From: Cellulomonas sp. P24 | GTDB lineage: Bacteria; Actinomycetota; Actinomycetes; Actinomycetales; Cellulomonadaceae | DNA length: 64,000 nucleotides | Assembly: GCF_024704385.1 (NCBI RefSeq) | Contig: NZ_JAJDFX010000002.1 | Span: 1,984,001 to 2,048,000 of the forward strand | Direction of reading: 5' to 3' | Program-made: the position numbers and the translations under genes | Notes under the pieces: generated by a model | The model's input: the letters and a program-made list of their open reading frames with translations, nothing else | Databases searched by the model: none | Told to the model about the DNA's origin: nothing | In this document: piece by piece, positions 7,389 through 16,290 of the stretch | How positions within the stretch are numbered: the stretch's first letter is position 1 | Layout: every line of letters starts with the position of its first letter

Positions 7389-9980
7389 GTGACACTCGAC
7401 ATCGCGCGACGGAACCGGCCATGGGTCGCGAACGACCCCGCGGACACGGCGACGTGGGACGGTGCGCCACCCGGCGACTCGACCGTCGGTGCCCTGGGTG
7501 ACCTCGCGGTCCCGGCCGTCCTCGTCCCCGGCGACAGCCGCACGACCGAGGTCGACGAGCTGTTCCGCCACGACGGGTCGTTGCGCTGCGTGGTGCTGAC
7601 GACCGCGGACGGCCCGGTGCTCGTCGACCGGTCGGCGTTCGAGGCCGCGCTCACCGGGCGCCTGGGCTACGGGCGGTTGCTGCACTCGCGTCGCGCGGTC
7701 GTGGAGATGGTCACCGAGGACACCCTCGTGATGCCCCACGACGCCCCCATCGCCGCCGCAGGCGCCGCGGTGCTCGCGCGCCGCAGCCCGGGAACCGTCG
7801 CGAACGCGGTGGTCGTGCGCCAGCCCGACGGAGGGCTCGGCGTCGCGCACGTCTCGACCATCTTCGAGCGCCTCGCGCACGACTACGCCTACCAGTCCCT
7901 GCACGACCCGTTGACGCACCTCCCGAACCGGCTCTACCTGATGGAGCAGTTCCACCAGTCCGCCGACGGCGACTGGTCGGCGGTGCTGTTCATCGACCTC
8001 GACCGGTTCAAGGACGTCAACGACGAGCTGGGGCACGGGGCCGGCGACCAGGTCCTCGCGCAGTTCGCCGATCGTCTCCGCTCGTCCTGCCGCAGCCACG
8101 ACGTCGTGGCCCGGCTGGGCGGGGACGAGTTCGCCGTCCTGACCGCGGCTCCGCTGAGCCCTGCGCAGACCCTCGCCCTCGCGGAGCGCCTGGTCCTCGA
8201 GGCGGCGGCCCCGTTCACGGTGACCGTGACCGACGCGTCGGGCGTCGTCGCCGAGCACCTCGTGACGATCGGGGCGAGCGTCGGGGTCGCGCACGCCGAC
8301 CGCTCGCACCCCACGGGCCGGGTGTCGTCGCTGGACGTGCTGCTCAAGCATGCCGACCTCGCGATGTACCGCGCGAAGGAGCACGGGCGCGGACGGACGT
8401 CGAACTACGACCCGACGATGGGCGCCGGGCGCGACACCGCCCCGGCGACGCAGGTCCGACGGCAGCTCGAGCGCCGGCTCCGCGAGGCCATCGCGAACCG
8501 CACCCTGTCCCTGCACTACCAGCCGCTCGTCCAGCTCCCGTCCGGCCAGGTGTTCGGGGTCGAGGCGCTGGCCCGCTGGCACGACCCGGAGCTGGGCAAC
8601 GTGCCCCCGGACCGGTTCATCCCGCTCGCCGAGGAGACCGGCCTGATCATCGACCTCGGCGCGTGGGTGCTGTCCACCGCGTGCCTGCAGGGCGCACGGT
8701 GGGCCGCCGGTGCGGCGCAGGACCTGAGCGTCGCGGTGAACGTGTCCCCCGTGCAGATCGCCCAGCCGGGGTTCTTCGACGTCGTCGTGGCCGCACTGAC
8801 CGGCGCAGGTCTGCCTGCCCACCGGTTGTGCCTCGAGATCACCGAGACCGCGGAGATCACCGACGTCGCGGACACCGTGCGGGTGCTCGACCAGCTCCGG
8901 CAGCTCGGTGTGCAGGTCGCGCTGGACGACTTCGGCACCGGTCACTCGTCCCTGACGATGCTGCGCTCGCTCCCCCTGGACGTCGTGAAGATCGACCGGT
9001 CCTTCGTCGAGCGGGTCGCCCGCAGCTCGCAGGACGCCGTCCTGGTGCGCCTCGTCATCGACACCGCGCACACGTTGGGGCTCGAGGTCTGCGCCGAGGG
9101 TGTCGAGTCCGCCGACCAGGCCAGCCAGCTGCTCTCCATGGGCTGCGACTCCGCGCAGGGCTGGTACTTCGGCATGCCGGAGCCGGCGTCCGAGCGCCTC
9201 ACCCGGTCGCTCGCGCTGCCGCCTGCAGTTCCCCTCGTGGACCCGACGCTCCCACCGCCCGTCCCGCTCGGTGCCGCCGACGAGCTCGTCGTCGTCACGT
9301 CGGGTGACCGGACCATCACCTACACCTCGTCGACCTGCGCGGCCATCCTCGGCTGGCGCCCGCAGGACCTCCTCGGGACCTCCGTGGTCGACTACCTCCA
9401 CCCGGACACCCTCGCGAGGATCGACCGCGGGGAGACGATCCCGGCCCTGCACACCGATGGGCGGTCCACGCACCAGGTCCGCCACCGCGACGGCAGCTAC
9501 CGCTGGCTGGACACCCGCGCCCAGTCGCTGCGGGACGACGCCGGCGCCGTCATCGAGGTGCTGTTCTTCAGCCGCGACATCACCCTGACCATCCAGACCC
9601 AGGACGCGTTGACCGACGCGGAGACGAAGTTCCGGCACGCCTTCGACGACTCCCCCACCGGGATGGCCCTCACCGGTCTCGACGGGAGGCTCCTGCGCGT
9701 CAACGACGCCTTCGCCACCATGCTCGGCCGCCGCCCGCGCGACCTGGTCGCCGTCGCAGCCGCCGACCTCACGCACCCCGACGACCGACCCGCGCAGGAG
9801 GCCGACCTCGACCTGCTGCGCACCGGCCGCGCGTCCGCGCACGACGTCGTCAGGCGCTACCTCCACCTGGACGGCAGTGTCGTGCCCGCACACGTCACCA
9901 TCGCCGTCATCAACGACCGCCGCGCCGAACCCGCCTATCTGATCAGCCACATCGTGCCGGCCGCTGGGCTTCCCGCATGA
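7389..9980 (+). CDS. Bifunctional GGDEF-EAL c-di-GMP protein with CBS-like N-terminus and two C-terminal PAS domains
   Basis: About 863 residues from GTG 7389 (the start is uncertain; an in-frame GTG at 7263 also exists, neither with a strong ribosome site). Order of domains: a CBS-pair-like region (about 25-150), GGDEF (about 170-330) with intact RLGGDEFAV, EAL (about 360-610) with intact EAL, DDFGTGHSS, KIDRSF and AEGVES, then two PAS modules (about 630-735 and 745-860). Both catalytic motifs look complete, so it may both make and break cyclic di-GMP. Sensor domains normally precede the catalytic ones; here PAS follow them. No membrane segments, so cytoplasmic. Read divergently from the ROK regulator. 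Confidence 0.88.
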   Translation: MTLDIARRNRPWVANDPADTATWDGAPPGDSTVGALGDLAVPAVLVPGDSRTTEVDELFRHDGSLRCVVLTTADGPVLVDRSAFEAALTGRLGYGRLLHSRRAVVEMVTEDTLVMPHDAPIAAAGAAVLARRSPGTVANAVVVRQPDGGLGVAHVSTIFERLAHDYAYQSLHDPLTHLPNRLYLMEQFHQSADGDWSAVLFIDLDRFKDVNDELGHGAGDQVLAQFADRLRSSCRSHDVVARLGGDEFAVLTAAPLSPAQTLALAERLVLEAAAPFTVTVTDASGVVAEHLVTIGASVGVAHADRSHPTGRVSSLDVLLKHADLAMYRAKEHGRGRTSNYDPTMGAGRDTAPATQVRRQLERRLREAIANRTLSLHYQPLVQLPSGQVFGVEALARWHDPELGNVPPDRFIPLAEETGLIIDLGAWVLSTACLQGARWAAGAAQDLSVAVNVSPVQIAQPGFFDVVVAALTGAGLPAHRLCLEITETAEITDVADTVRVLDQLRQLGVQVALDDFGTGHSSLTMLRSLPLDVVKIDRSFVERVARSSQDAVLVRLVIDTAHTLGLEVCAEGVESADQASQLLSMGCDSAQGWYFGMPEPASERLTRSLALPPAVPLVDPTLPPPVPLGAADELVVVTSGDRTITYTSSTCAAILGWRPQDLLGTSVVDYLHPDTLARIDRGETIPALHTDGRSTHQVRHRDGSYRWLDTRAQSLRDDAGAVIEVLFFSRDITLTIQTQDALTDAETKFRHAFDDSPTGMALTGLDGRLLRVNDAFATMLGRRPRDLVAVAAADLTHPDDRPAQEADLDLLRTGRASAHDVVRRYLHLDGSVVPAHVTIAVINDRRAEPAYLISHIVPAAGLPA

Positions 9981-9983
9981 CCC

Positions 9984-10110
9984 GCACTCCGCACTCCGCA
10001 CTCCGCGCTCCGCGCTCCGCGCCGCGTCTGTGGTGAGAGTGACTCGAGTGACCTCTGAGGTGTCACTCAGGCACCGTCCGTCACACAGGCAACAGGCGCG
10101 GCGCGTGGTG
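9984..10110. repeat. Intergenic inverted repeat, family 1 copy B, with CACTCCG tandem
   Basis: Just after the GGDEF-EAL stop are short tandem CGCACTCCG/CGCGCTCCG units (9984-10020), then an element running from CGCGCTCCGCGCCGCG (10011-10026) to the partly complementary GGCGCGGCGCG (10095-10105). The interior carries the GAGTGACTCGAGTGAC and GTGTCACTC motifs shared with copy A. It is about 100 bp, the same size as the copies near 463 and 16291, and more degenerate at the right arm. Confidence 0.5.
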
Positions 10111-10242
10111 CGACCGTCAGGCGCCCTGGCGGGACTCAGGCTCAGAGGAGGCCTCGAGTGTAGGAGGGGCCCGATCGCGGCGTCCCAGCGGAGGTGACGC
10201 GCGGCTTCGGCGATCACCAGATTCTTCACGCACCCCGAACGC

Positions 10243-10286
10243 ACCGCTGCCCCCTGCCGCCGGTGAAGGCAGCAGGGGGCAGCGGT
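10243..10286 (-). terminator. Hairpin terminator after the surface protein gene
   Basis: Perfect 15-bp inverted repeat: ACCGCTGCCCCCTGC (10243-10257) and its complement (10272-10286), 14-nt loop, starting 15 nt beyond the leftward stop codon at 10302. No U-tract follows, which is usual for actinobacterial terminators. Confidence 0.7.
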
Positions 10287-10301
10287 CAGATCACCTCTGG
10301 G

Positions 10302-12290
10302 TCAGTGGCGGGCGAAGATCGCCTTCCGGACCCGGGGCTGGAGCAGCGCGCCAGCACCCAGCAGGACCATCGCGACGATCGCCAGGGGCAGCGGGGTCGC
10401 GCCGGTGAAGGCGAGGACCCCGGACGAGGCGGTCGGGACCGACGCGTTCGGCGGTGCCGCCAGGACCTCGCTGAAGGTGCACGCGCTGCCCGTCAGCTTC
10501 GGAGCCACCGTGAACGTCACCTGAGCCGTGGTGCCGTGGTCGAACGCGTACCCGTCGGTCACGGTCGCCGTCGCGGTCCACGTACCCGGACCGAACGACG
10601 TCTTGTCCCACGTGTACCCCACACCGTCGGCCAACGTCGCCGACCCGTCCGCCGTGCACGTCGGGGGAACGATCGTCACCACCGTGTTCGGCGGCGCCGC
10701 CAGCACCTGCGAGACGGGGCACACGGTCTGCTCGCTGGCCAGCAGGTCACGCGTCTGCGCCTCGGTCACCGTCGACGCGCTCGTGGCGTCGAGGACCCAC
10801 CCGCCATTGCTCCACACGTACGGCGTCGTGGTGACCTCACGCGTCTGCTTCACCGTCGTGTCGCCACAGGCCCACGTCCCGTCGACCCACGCGGTCGACG
10901 TCACCTTCGGGTCCGGCTGCACGATGGCGCAGTCCGATGCCGCAACGACAGTCACCGTGGTGGTCGCCGTCGCCTCACCGAGTACCCAGTCGCTCTTCTC
11001 ACCGGTCGTCAGGATCTCGCCCTGAGCAGGCGTCGCAGTCACGACGTAGTCACCCGGGGCAAGACCCGTGGCCGTGCCGCCAGTGACCGTCACGGGCTTC
11101 CCGCCGGCGGTCGTGATCGCGTAGGTGACCCCGGCGGTCGTCGGAAGCGTGATCGACCCACCAGTGAAGTCAGCCACACCGCCGTCGCCCACCTGACATG
11201 TCTGAGGAGCCACCGTCACGGGGGCCGGCGTGACGTAGCAGTCACCCGTCGCGGCACCCGGCTTGCTGTAGGTCCGCGACGTCGCACCCGTCAGGACGTA
11301 GCCCTTGTCGGCCGTCGCCACCATCGTCAACGGGTTGCTCGCGTCCCAGCTGAACGTGATGCCGGCCTGGTTCGTCGGCAGGCCCGGGAGCGACCCGTCG
11401 CTCGTGCACGTCGGAGGAACCGGCTCCGGGAACACGGCCGTCACCGCGACGGCGCACGTGGCGTCAGTGACGACACTCGTCTTGGTGACGGTCCAGCTCC
11501 CGTACACCTTGTTTCCCAGCACATAGCTGTGTGATCCGGCGTCCCAGGTGTACGCCTGGGTCCAGGACCGCGACTCGGTGGCGACCATGCCGGTGCCGTC
11601 AAGCGGGCTGGCGCACACCACAGCGTCGGTTCGGGTCTCCGTGCCGGTCTTGGGCGCGGGCTTGCTGGGCATGCACGACTCGAGATCGACCGTCGTGGTG
11701 CTGGTCACGACCTTCGCGCCGTACACCTTCTCGCCGAGCACCCACGTGGTCTTGCTTGCGTCCCAGACATATGCCTGCGTCCAGGCCTGCTTCCACGAAA
11801 CCTCGGTGGCCGTGCCGTTCGGTGGCGTGGCGCAGACCGGAGTGTCAGTGCCCGTCACGGTGCCGCTGAGCGCCTTCGGCTGGGTTCCGCAGTTGCCGGC
11901 AAGGACGACGCGCGCCTCGCTCGTTCGCGAGTACCCGTCCGACCACTTGCCCTTGACCTTCAGGTACGCAGAGGTCGCCGTGCCGGGAACACCCGACTGC
12001 GTGACGGTCGCGGACTCGTACGTGCTCGGGTAGTGCGAGCTCGCTCCGATGGTTGTCGGCAGGCCGGCGAGCGTGCCTCCACCCGCGCTGGTGACCTTGC
12101 TGACCGTCTCGGTCCTGTTGTAGTCGTTCTTGACCGTCCAGGTCACGGTGTACGTGCCGTCCTGCTGGCATGTGCCGACGCCGGAAACGACGTTGTCGTG
12201 CGCCGATGCCGTCGACGTGGCCATGGCGACCATGCCGAACGACAAGAGCAGCGCACTCACCAAGGAGGCGATGGGCTTCTTGAGCTTCAT
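10302..12290 (-). CDS. Sortase-anchored (LAXTG-type) repeat surface protein
   Basis: Protein of 662 residues from ATG 12288-12290 with GAAGGA about 8 nt upstream. A signal peptide (1-30) ends TSTASA. The long extracellular part has at least two imperfect modules with the pattern W-T-Q-A-Y-x-W-D...VLG-x-K-VYG (about 165-225 and 240-290), related modules later, and regularly spaced cysteines. The C-terminus has LAFTGA, a hydrophobic helix and a basic tail (QPRVRKAIFARH), which is the layout of a cell-wall sorting signal; LAXTG is the motif associated with actinobacterial class E sortases. No sortase gene is in the window. Function unknown; probably an adhesin or wall protein. It is followed by a strong hairpin terminator. 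Confidence 0.75.
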   Translation of the reverse strand: MKLKKPIASLVSALLLSFGMVAMATSTASAHDNVVSGVGTCQQDGTYTVTWTVKNDYNRTETVSKVTSAGGGTLAGLPTTIGASSHYPSTYESATVTQSGVPGTATSAYLKVKGKWSDGYSRTSEARVVLAGNCGTQPKALSGTVTGTDTPVCATPPNGTATEVSWKQAWTQAYVWDASKTTWVLGEKVYGAKVVTSTTTVDLESCMPSKPAPKTGTETRTDAVVCASPLDGTGMVATESRSWTQAYTWDAGSHSYVLGNKVYGSWTVTKTSVVTDATCAVAVTAVFPEPVPPTCTSDGSLPGLPTNQAGITFSWDASNPLTMVATADKGYVLTGATSRTYSKPGAATGDCYVTPAPVTVAPQTCQVGDGGVADFTGGSITLPTTAGVTYAITTAGGKPVTVTGGTATGLAPGDYVVTATPAQGEILTTGEKSDWVLGEATATTTVTVVAASDCAIVQPDPKVTSTAWVDGTWACGDTTVKQTREVTTTPYVWSNGGWVLDATSASTVTEAQTRDLLASEQTVCPVSQVLAAPPNTVVTIVPPTCTADGSATLADGVGYTWDKTSFGPGTWTATATVTDGYAFDHGTTAQVTFTVAPKLTGSACTFSEVLAAPPNASVPTASSGVLAFTGATPLPLAIVAMVLLGAGALLQPRVRKAIFARH

Positions 12291-12429
12291 GGTCTGTCCT
12301 TCGCTGTCTGCGTGTGTCCCCACGCTCGTGTGAGCTGCGGGCCCGTCTGAGGTCTCCACGTCGCGCTACCCCTCCGCGCGACCGCACACCACCGCGAGGT
12401 GCCGGAACTCCGGTGCGGGCTCGGTGCGG

Positions 12430-12496
12430 CAAGCAACGTATATTCGGACAAAACCGGACACAAGAAAATCGGGCGTATTCGGACACATTTCACCCG
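12430..12496. promoter_or_regulatory. CGGACA-box cluster in the long leader of the surface protein gene
   Basis: The 378-bp gap 12291-12668 has no gene but is locally AT-richer. Between 12442 and 12487 it has three CGGACA boxes (TATTCGGACA, AACCGGACACA, TATTCGGACACA), two of them in near-identical GTATATTCGGACA/GCGTATTCGGACA contexts, followed by TTTCACCCG (12488-12496). On the coding strand of the surface protein these read TGTCCG repeats followed by ATATACG. They are likely operator or promoter elements for that gene. AAACCGGACACA recurs near 19379. Confidence 0.4.
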
Positions 12497-12668
12497 CTTG
12501 GCTGCATGGGGCAACGACCTGGCCGGCAGCGTTCAGCGCCGACCGTCTCGGCGTGAACGGGAACTCCGAAGGCAGCGACGGGCGGGGCCAGACCGGGGGG
12601 CACGCCGACGAGGGAGCCGGTCGGGCTGCGTGAGCGGGTGGTGTGGTGGGTCCGGGCAGCCGGACAGG

Positions 12669-13913
12669 CTAGCGAAGGTCGGCCGTCGCCCGCGCACGCC
12701 CGGTCGACCGGACGCGTTGTGCGACGAGTGCCGTCAGTCCGAGCGCGACGACGGCGAGGCCGTAGGCGAGTGCGGTCGAGCGGAGTCCGATCGAGGCACT
12801 GGCGAACCCGGCGAACACGGCCGGCAGGCTGAAGGCCAGGTACGCGATCGTGTAGGCGACCGCGAAGAGCTCGCCGCGCTGCTCCGGGGCCGCGAGCTGT
12901 GCCAGCGTCCCGAAGACCGCGCGGGCCGACGCGCCGAACCCGACGCCGGCGACGACGGTCCCCAGCCCGGCGAGCACGATCGAGTGCGCCAGCACGCCGC
13001 CCAGCGTCACCGCGGTGCCGGCGGCGAGCAGGACCGCGCTGAAGGTCAGCACTCTCTCGGTCGGCCACCCGCGCACGAGGTACGTCGTCACGGCCCCGGT
13101 CCCGCACAGCAGCGTCACGACGAGCCCACCGACGAGGTGGCTGCCCAGGCCGAACAGGCTCACGGCGACCGACGGGCCGAGGGACATGTACAGCCCGCCG
13201 AGGGCCCAGCTTGCGACGAGGATCGGGATGATCGTGTAGACGTCGGCGCGCAGGTCCACCGGCACGCCCACCCGCGGGATGAGCGAGGCGCGACCGCCGG
13301 GTCGCTTCGCGGAGGTCTCGGGCAGACGGGCCACGACGACACCCGCGAGGAGGGTCCCGACGAGCAGCAGCACGAACACGAGGTGCGTCGGGGCGGGTGC
13401 GAACTGGACCAGAGCACCGCAGCCGAGCGCACCGAGGGCCAGGCCGCCGACGGGGGCCACCCCGTTGACCAGGCCCGCTCGCCCAGGGGTGTGGGCCGGG
13501 TTCAGGTCGACGAGCGTCGCGCCGAGGGTCGTCGTCGCGGCACCGGTCGCGATGCCCTGGACGACGCGGGCCACGAGCAGGACCGTCACGTCACCGGCGG
13601 TCAGGAACAGCACGAGTGCCACCGCTTCGAGGGCAGTCGCGGCGGCGAGCACCGGGCGACGCCCGACGTGGTCGGACAGCGCGCCGATGACGAGCAGCGA
13701 GGCGATCAGGCCCAGGACGTAGGCGGCGAAGACGATCGTGAGGGTCGCGGCCGAGAAGCCCCATTCGCGCTGGTAGACGACGTACAGCGGCGAGGGCGCG
13801 CTCGAGGCAGCCATGAACAGCACGAGGATCGCGGCGATCGCGACGAAGGCCGCCGGGTGGGACAGGCGTCCCGCGGGGACGGCGATCGTGCGGGCGGGTG
13901 ACGTCGCAGGCAT
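12669..13913 (-). CDS. MFS drug-efflux-type transporter
   Basis: Protein of 414 residues from ATG 13911-13913 with AAGGAG 6 nt upstream; twelve hydrophobic helices. The major-facilitator signature between helices 2 and 3 reads GALSDHVGRRPVL, and helix 1 has AAILVLFMAASSAPSPLYVVYQ, typical of the drug:H+ antiporter branch. It probably exports a toxic compound. It is divergent from a TetR regulator with three copies of a palindromic operator in between, the classic arrangement of a repressor-controlled efflux pump. Substrate unknown. Confidence 0.85.
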   Translation of the reverse strand: MPATSPARTIAVPAGRLSHPAAFVAIAAILVLFMAASSAPSPLYVVYQREWGFSAATLTIVFAAYVLGLIASLLVIGALSDHVGRRPVLAAATALEAVALVLFLTAGDVTVLLVARVVQGIATGAATTTLGATLVDLNPAHTPGRAGLVNGVAPVGGLALGALGCGALVQFAPAPTHLVFVLLLVGTLLAGVVVARLPETSAKRPGGRASLIPRVGVPVDLRADVYTIIPILVASWALGGLYMSLGPSVAVSLFGLGSHLVGGLVVTLLCGTGAVTTYLVRGWPTERVLTFSAVLLAAGTAVTLGGVLAHSIVLAGLGTVVAGVGFGASARAVFGTLAQLAAPEQRGELFAVAYTIAYLAFSLPAVFAGFASASIGLRSTALAYGLAVVALGLTALVAQRVRSTGRARATADLR

Positions 13914-13925
13914 GTGGCTCCTTAC

Positions 13926-14020
13926 AGATGCAACGATCAATGCGTTAGTGAACGCTACACCAGATGCAACGATCGATGCGTTAGTGGCTGCCACACCAGA
14001 AGCAACGATCGATGCGATTA
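13926..14020. promoter_or_regulatory. Triple 36-bp operator repeat between MFS and TetR genes
   Basis: Two full 36-bp direct repeats (13926-13961, 13962-13997) and a third partial copy (from 13998). Each contains the near-palindrome GCAACGATC(A/G)ATGC at 13930, 13966 and 14002, exactly 36 bp apart. The first unit also has the perfect palindrome GCGTTAGTGAACGC. They fill the space between the two start codons, so one bound TetR array could control both genes. The third copy overlaps the likely -10 (GATTAT) of the TetR gene. Confidence 0.65.
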
Positions 14021-14027
14021 TGGAGGC

Positions 14028-14579
14028 GTGGCGACAACCCCCAGCTCCACACGACCAGGTGGCAGATCCGCGCGGATCCGCGCCGCGGTGCACCGCGCGG
14101 TCGAGGAGCTCGTTGCCGAGGGTCCCGCCGAGAACCTGACGATGCCCCTCATCGCCGCCCGCGCCGGCGTCCACCCCACTACCGTCTATCGCCGCTGGGC
14201 GTCGCTCGCCGACCTGCTCGGCGAGGTCGCGACCAGCCGATTCTCGGGGGACATCGTCGTGCCTGACACGGGGACCCTCCGTGGCGACCTCGAACGGTGG
14301 GTGACCGGCGTCGCCACCGACTTCGGCGACCCGGACGTGCTCGCCCTCATGCGCGCGACGGTCGGCACGAACCCGGCCGGCGGATGCGTCTGCACCGCGG
14401 ATCGGCACGCGCAGCTCGACGCGATCCTGCAGCGGGAGCGTTCCCGCGGCGGAAACCCGCCCGACCTCGACCGCGCGGTCAACTCCCTGCTCGCCCCGAT
14501 GTACTACCGGGTCATGTTCACCGCCGACCCCACCGAATCCGCCTGGGCCCTTCGGCTCGTCGACGACCTCCTGCGCTGA
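14028..14579 (+). CDS. TetR-family transcriptional regulator
   Basis: Protein of 183 residues. The HTH (about 38-62) reads MPLIAARAGVHPTTVYRRW, followed by a ligand domain like TetR_C class 16 (ERWVTGVATDFGDPDVL, YYRVMFTADPTE). Start chosen at GTG 14028: upstream in-frame codons run through the operator repeats. A -10-like GATTAT about 7 nt before the GTG suggests a leaderless transcript. The protein most likely represses the divergent MFS gene through the three 36-bp repeats and itself through the copy on its promoter. Confidence 0.8.
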   Translation: MATTPSSTRPGGRSARIRAAVHRAVEELVAEGPAENLTMPLIAARAGVHPTTVYRRWASLADLLGEVATSRFSGDIVVPDTGTLRGDLERWVTGVATDFGDPDVLALMRATVGTNPAGGCVCTADRHAQLDAILQRERSRGGNPPDLDRAVNSLLAPMYYRVMFTADPTESAWALRLVDDLLR

Positions 14580-14641
14580 TCGACACCTCGGTCACCGAGG
14601 TTCGCCGGCATCCCGCACCGCAGCCGCCGCCGCCGACAGCG

Positions 14642-15529
14642 TCACCTCGCAGCGAACCGCTCCCACCGCCACGCCAGGCCGTCCCGGTCCGGGCGGTCGG
14701 CCCGCCGCCTCGGCAGCACGATCTCCCGTCCGTGCATCTCCTGGATCCCGTGCCGCAGCATCGGACCGTCGACCTCGTCGAGCAGCGCGCGGTTGACGGC
14801 TACCCGGTAGTCCGGGCTGACGCCGAGCATGTTCTGGTCGTACGCGGCGTGGTGGATCTTGCAGAGCGCCAACCCGTTCGACGTCGTGGGGACGCCGTGC
14901 TCCTCCGAGTCGGGCACGATGTGCGCCGCGTCGAGCAGCGAGCCGTGCTTCAGCTCGCAGATCGCGCACCGGGTGTCGTAGGCGAGGAGCACGCGGGTCC
15001 GGAACGCCGGCTGGTGCAGCCGCTGCCTGGCGAGCCGACGGGCATACTCCCGTTGCGGCTCCGCCAGGTCACGGATCTCGCCCATGAACCGGAACGCCTC
15101 GTCCAGCGCGATGACGAACCGGCGGTTCTCGGGTTCGTCGTCGACGACGTACACCGGCACCACGGGCGTCAGGTAGTTCGGCTGCTCCTTGCGGAACAGG
15201 ATCAGCGGCTGGCCCGTCTCCATCGCGGTGCGGAGCTTGCGGTTGTCACCCGAGAACGGGTCGCCCTTCCGGTACGCGTAGTGGAGCAGCCCGTCCTCGG
15301 CCTCCACGTCGTCGTACGGGCCGGTCGCCGACGTGACGATCGACAGCGTCGACGCGAAGTCCTGCGGGTTCCGGATGCCACGCGAGAAGTCGATGATCGG
15401 CAGGTCCCGCCCGTCGATGCGGAAGCTCAAGAGCTCCTGCCGGTGCAGGAACCCGCCGTTGGCCTCCGCGCGCTGACGGACCCAGTCGATGACACGCAGG
15501 CGGACAGCGGTCTCGACGGTGGTGTCCAC
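14642..15529 (-). CDS. HNH endonuclease-domain protein
   Basis: Protein of 295 residues. The first two-thirds (about 1-185) form a domain I do not name with confidence (FASTLSIVTSATGPYDDVEAEDGLLHYAYRKG region), reminiscent of modified-base recognition modules joined to HNH nucleases. The C-terminal part is an HNH nuclease: C-x-x-C (CAIC), then DAAHIVP, then N-x-L-x-LCKIHHAAYD (the H-N-H residues plus the second zinc pair). It could be a type IV restriction-like enzyme cutting modified DNA. No methylase or partner is adjacent; it stands alone between a TetR gene and a VOC gene. The nuclease fold is clear, the biological role is not. Confidence 0.75.
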   Translation of the reverse strand: MDTTVETAVRLRVIDWVRQRAEANGGFLHRQELLSFRIDGRDLPIIDFSRGIRNPQDFASTLSIVTSATGPYDDVEAEDGLLHYAYRKGDPFSGDNRKLRTAMETGQPLILFRKEQPNYLTPVVPVYVVDDEPENRRFVIALDEAFRFMGEIRDLAEPQREYARRLARQRLHQPAFRTRVLLAYDTRCAICELKHGSLLDAAHIVPDSEEHGVPTTSNGLALCKIHHAAYDQNMLGVSPDYRVAVNRALLDEVDGPMLRHGIQEMHGREIVLPRRRADRPDRDGLAWRWERFAAR

Positions 15530-15697
15530 GCGGCGAGCTCACCACGTCGGGCCCGGCCGGGCAAGACGGTGCGACCGCGCGGAGGTACGACGTCGTCCGT
15601 TTCGCCGATGACGGTCAGCTCCCGACGACGGCGCGGCTGGACGTCCTCACCAGGGCGCTCCACGCACCCTGCGACCGGAGGCCTTGCGTGGCGCGAC

Positions 15698-16069
15698 TCA
15701 GGTGAGTCGGTGGCGCAGCAGGCAGAACTCGTTGCCCTCGGGGTCGGCCAGCACGTGCCACGACGCCTCGGGCGGCTGACCGACGTCGACCGGGCGCGCA
15801 CCGAGGGCGAGCAGCCGCTCGAGCTCGGCGGCCTGGTCGCGATCCGTGGGATTGATGTCGATGTGCAGCCGCAGCTTGGTGGACTTCGGCTCGGTCGTCG
15901 GGCTGAAGATCAGGGTCGGCTGCAGACCGCCGAACCCTTCCTCCGGTCCGATCTCGATGTAGCCGTCCTCCTCGTCGAGCACCCGGAAGCCGAGCACCTC
16001 GCACCAGAAGTCGGCGAGGCGCTGCGGGTCGAGGCAGTCGATGACCAGTTCGGAGATGCGAGACGCCAT
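15698..16069 (-). CDS. VOC (glyoxalase/bleomycin-resistance-like) protein
   Basis: Protein of 123 residues from ATG 16067-16069. The sequence follows the small VOC pattern: ISELVIDCLDPQRLADFWCEVLGFRV at the start, then YIEIGPEEGFGG, RLHIDIN and a closing HVLADPEGNEFCLL. The reaction cannot be predicted; members include glyoxalases, dioxygenases and antibiotic-binding proteins. It is transcribed alone. The 168 bp to the HNH gene and the region upstream hold no other gene. Confidence 0.8.
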   Translation of the reverse strand: MASRISELVIDCLDPQRLADFWCEVLGFRVLDEEDGYIEIGPEEGFGGLQPTLIFSPTTEPKSTKLRLHIDINPTDRDQAAELERLLALGARPVDVGQPPEASWHVLADPEGNEFCLLRHRLT

Positions 16070-16290
16070 GCCCGGCACCTTACGACGACGACGGCAGGAC
16101 GGCCATCGCATTCGCCGTCGAGCCTGCGCTCCCGCCGATCCCGACGACGGCCCCCGGGATCGCACGGTCGCCGCCGCCCCCACAACCGCACACCGCGGCC
16201 GCTTCCTGCGTGACAAGGATCTGCGTCGTCCCCGGGTGATGCGCGCGAGCCAGACCCTCGACCCGTGCGCGTGGACGGGCCGCTCGGCTC

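Noticed and set aside
7329-10244. Very long leftward reading frame opposite the GGDEF-EAL gene
   Set aside because: Arg/Asp/Gly-rich shadow caused by high GC; the rightward frame has complete GGDEF, EAL and PAS motifs.
13926-14020. 36-bp repeats as a CRISPR array
   Set aside because: Repeats are directly adjacent with no spacers, and no cas genes are near; they fit operators.
15600-15630. GCCGATGA near 15606 as a FliA promoter
   Set aside because: No CTCA-type -35 at 15-17 bp and no gene starting downstream on that strand.
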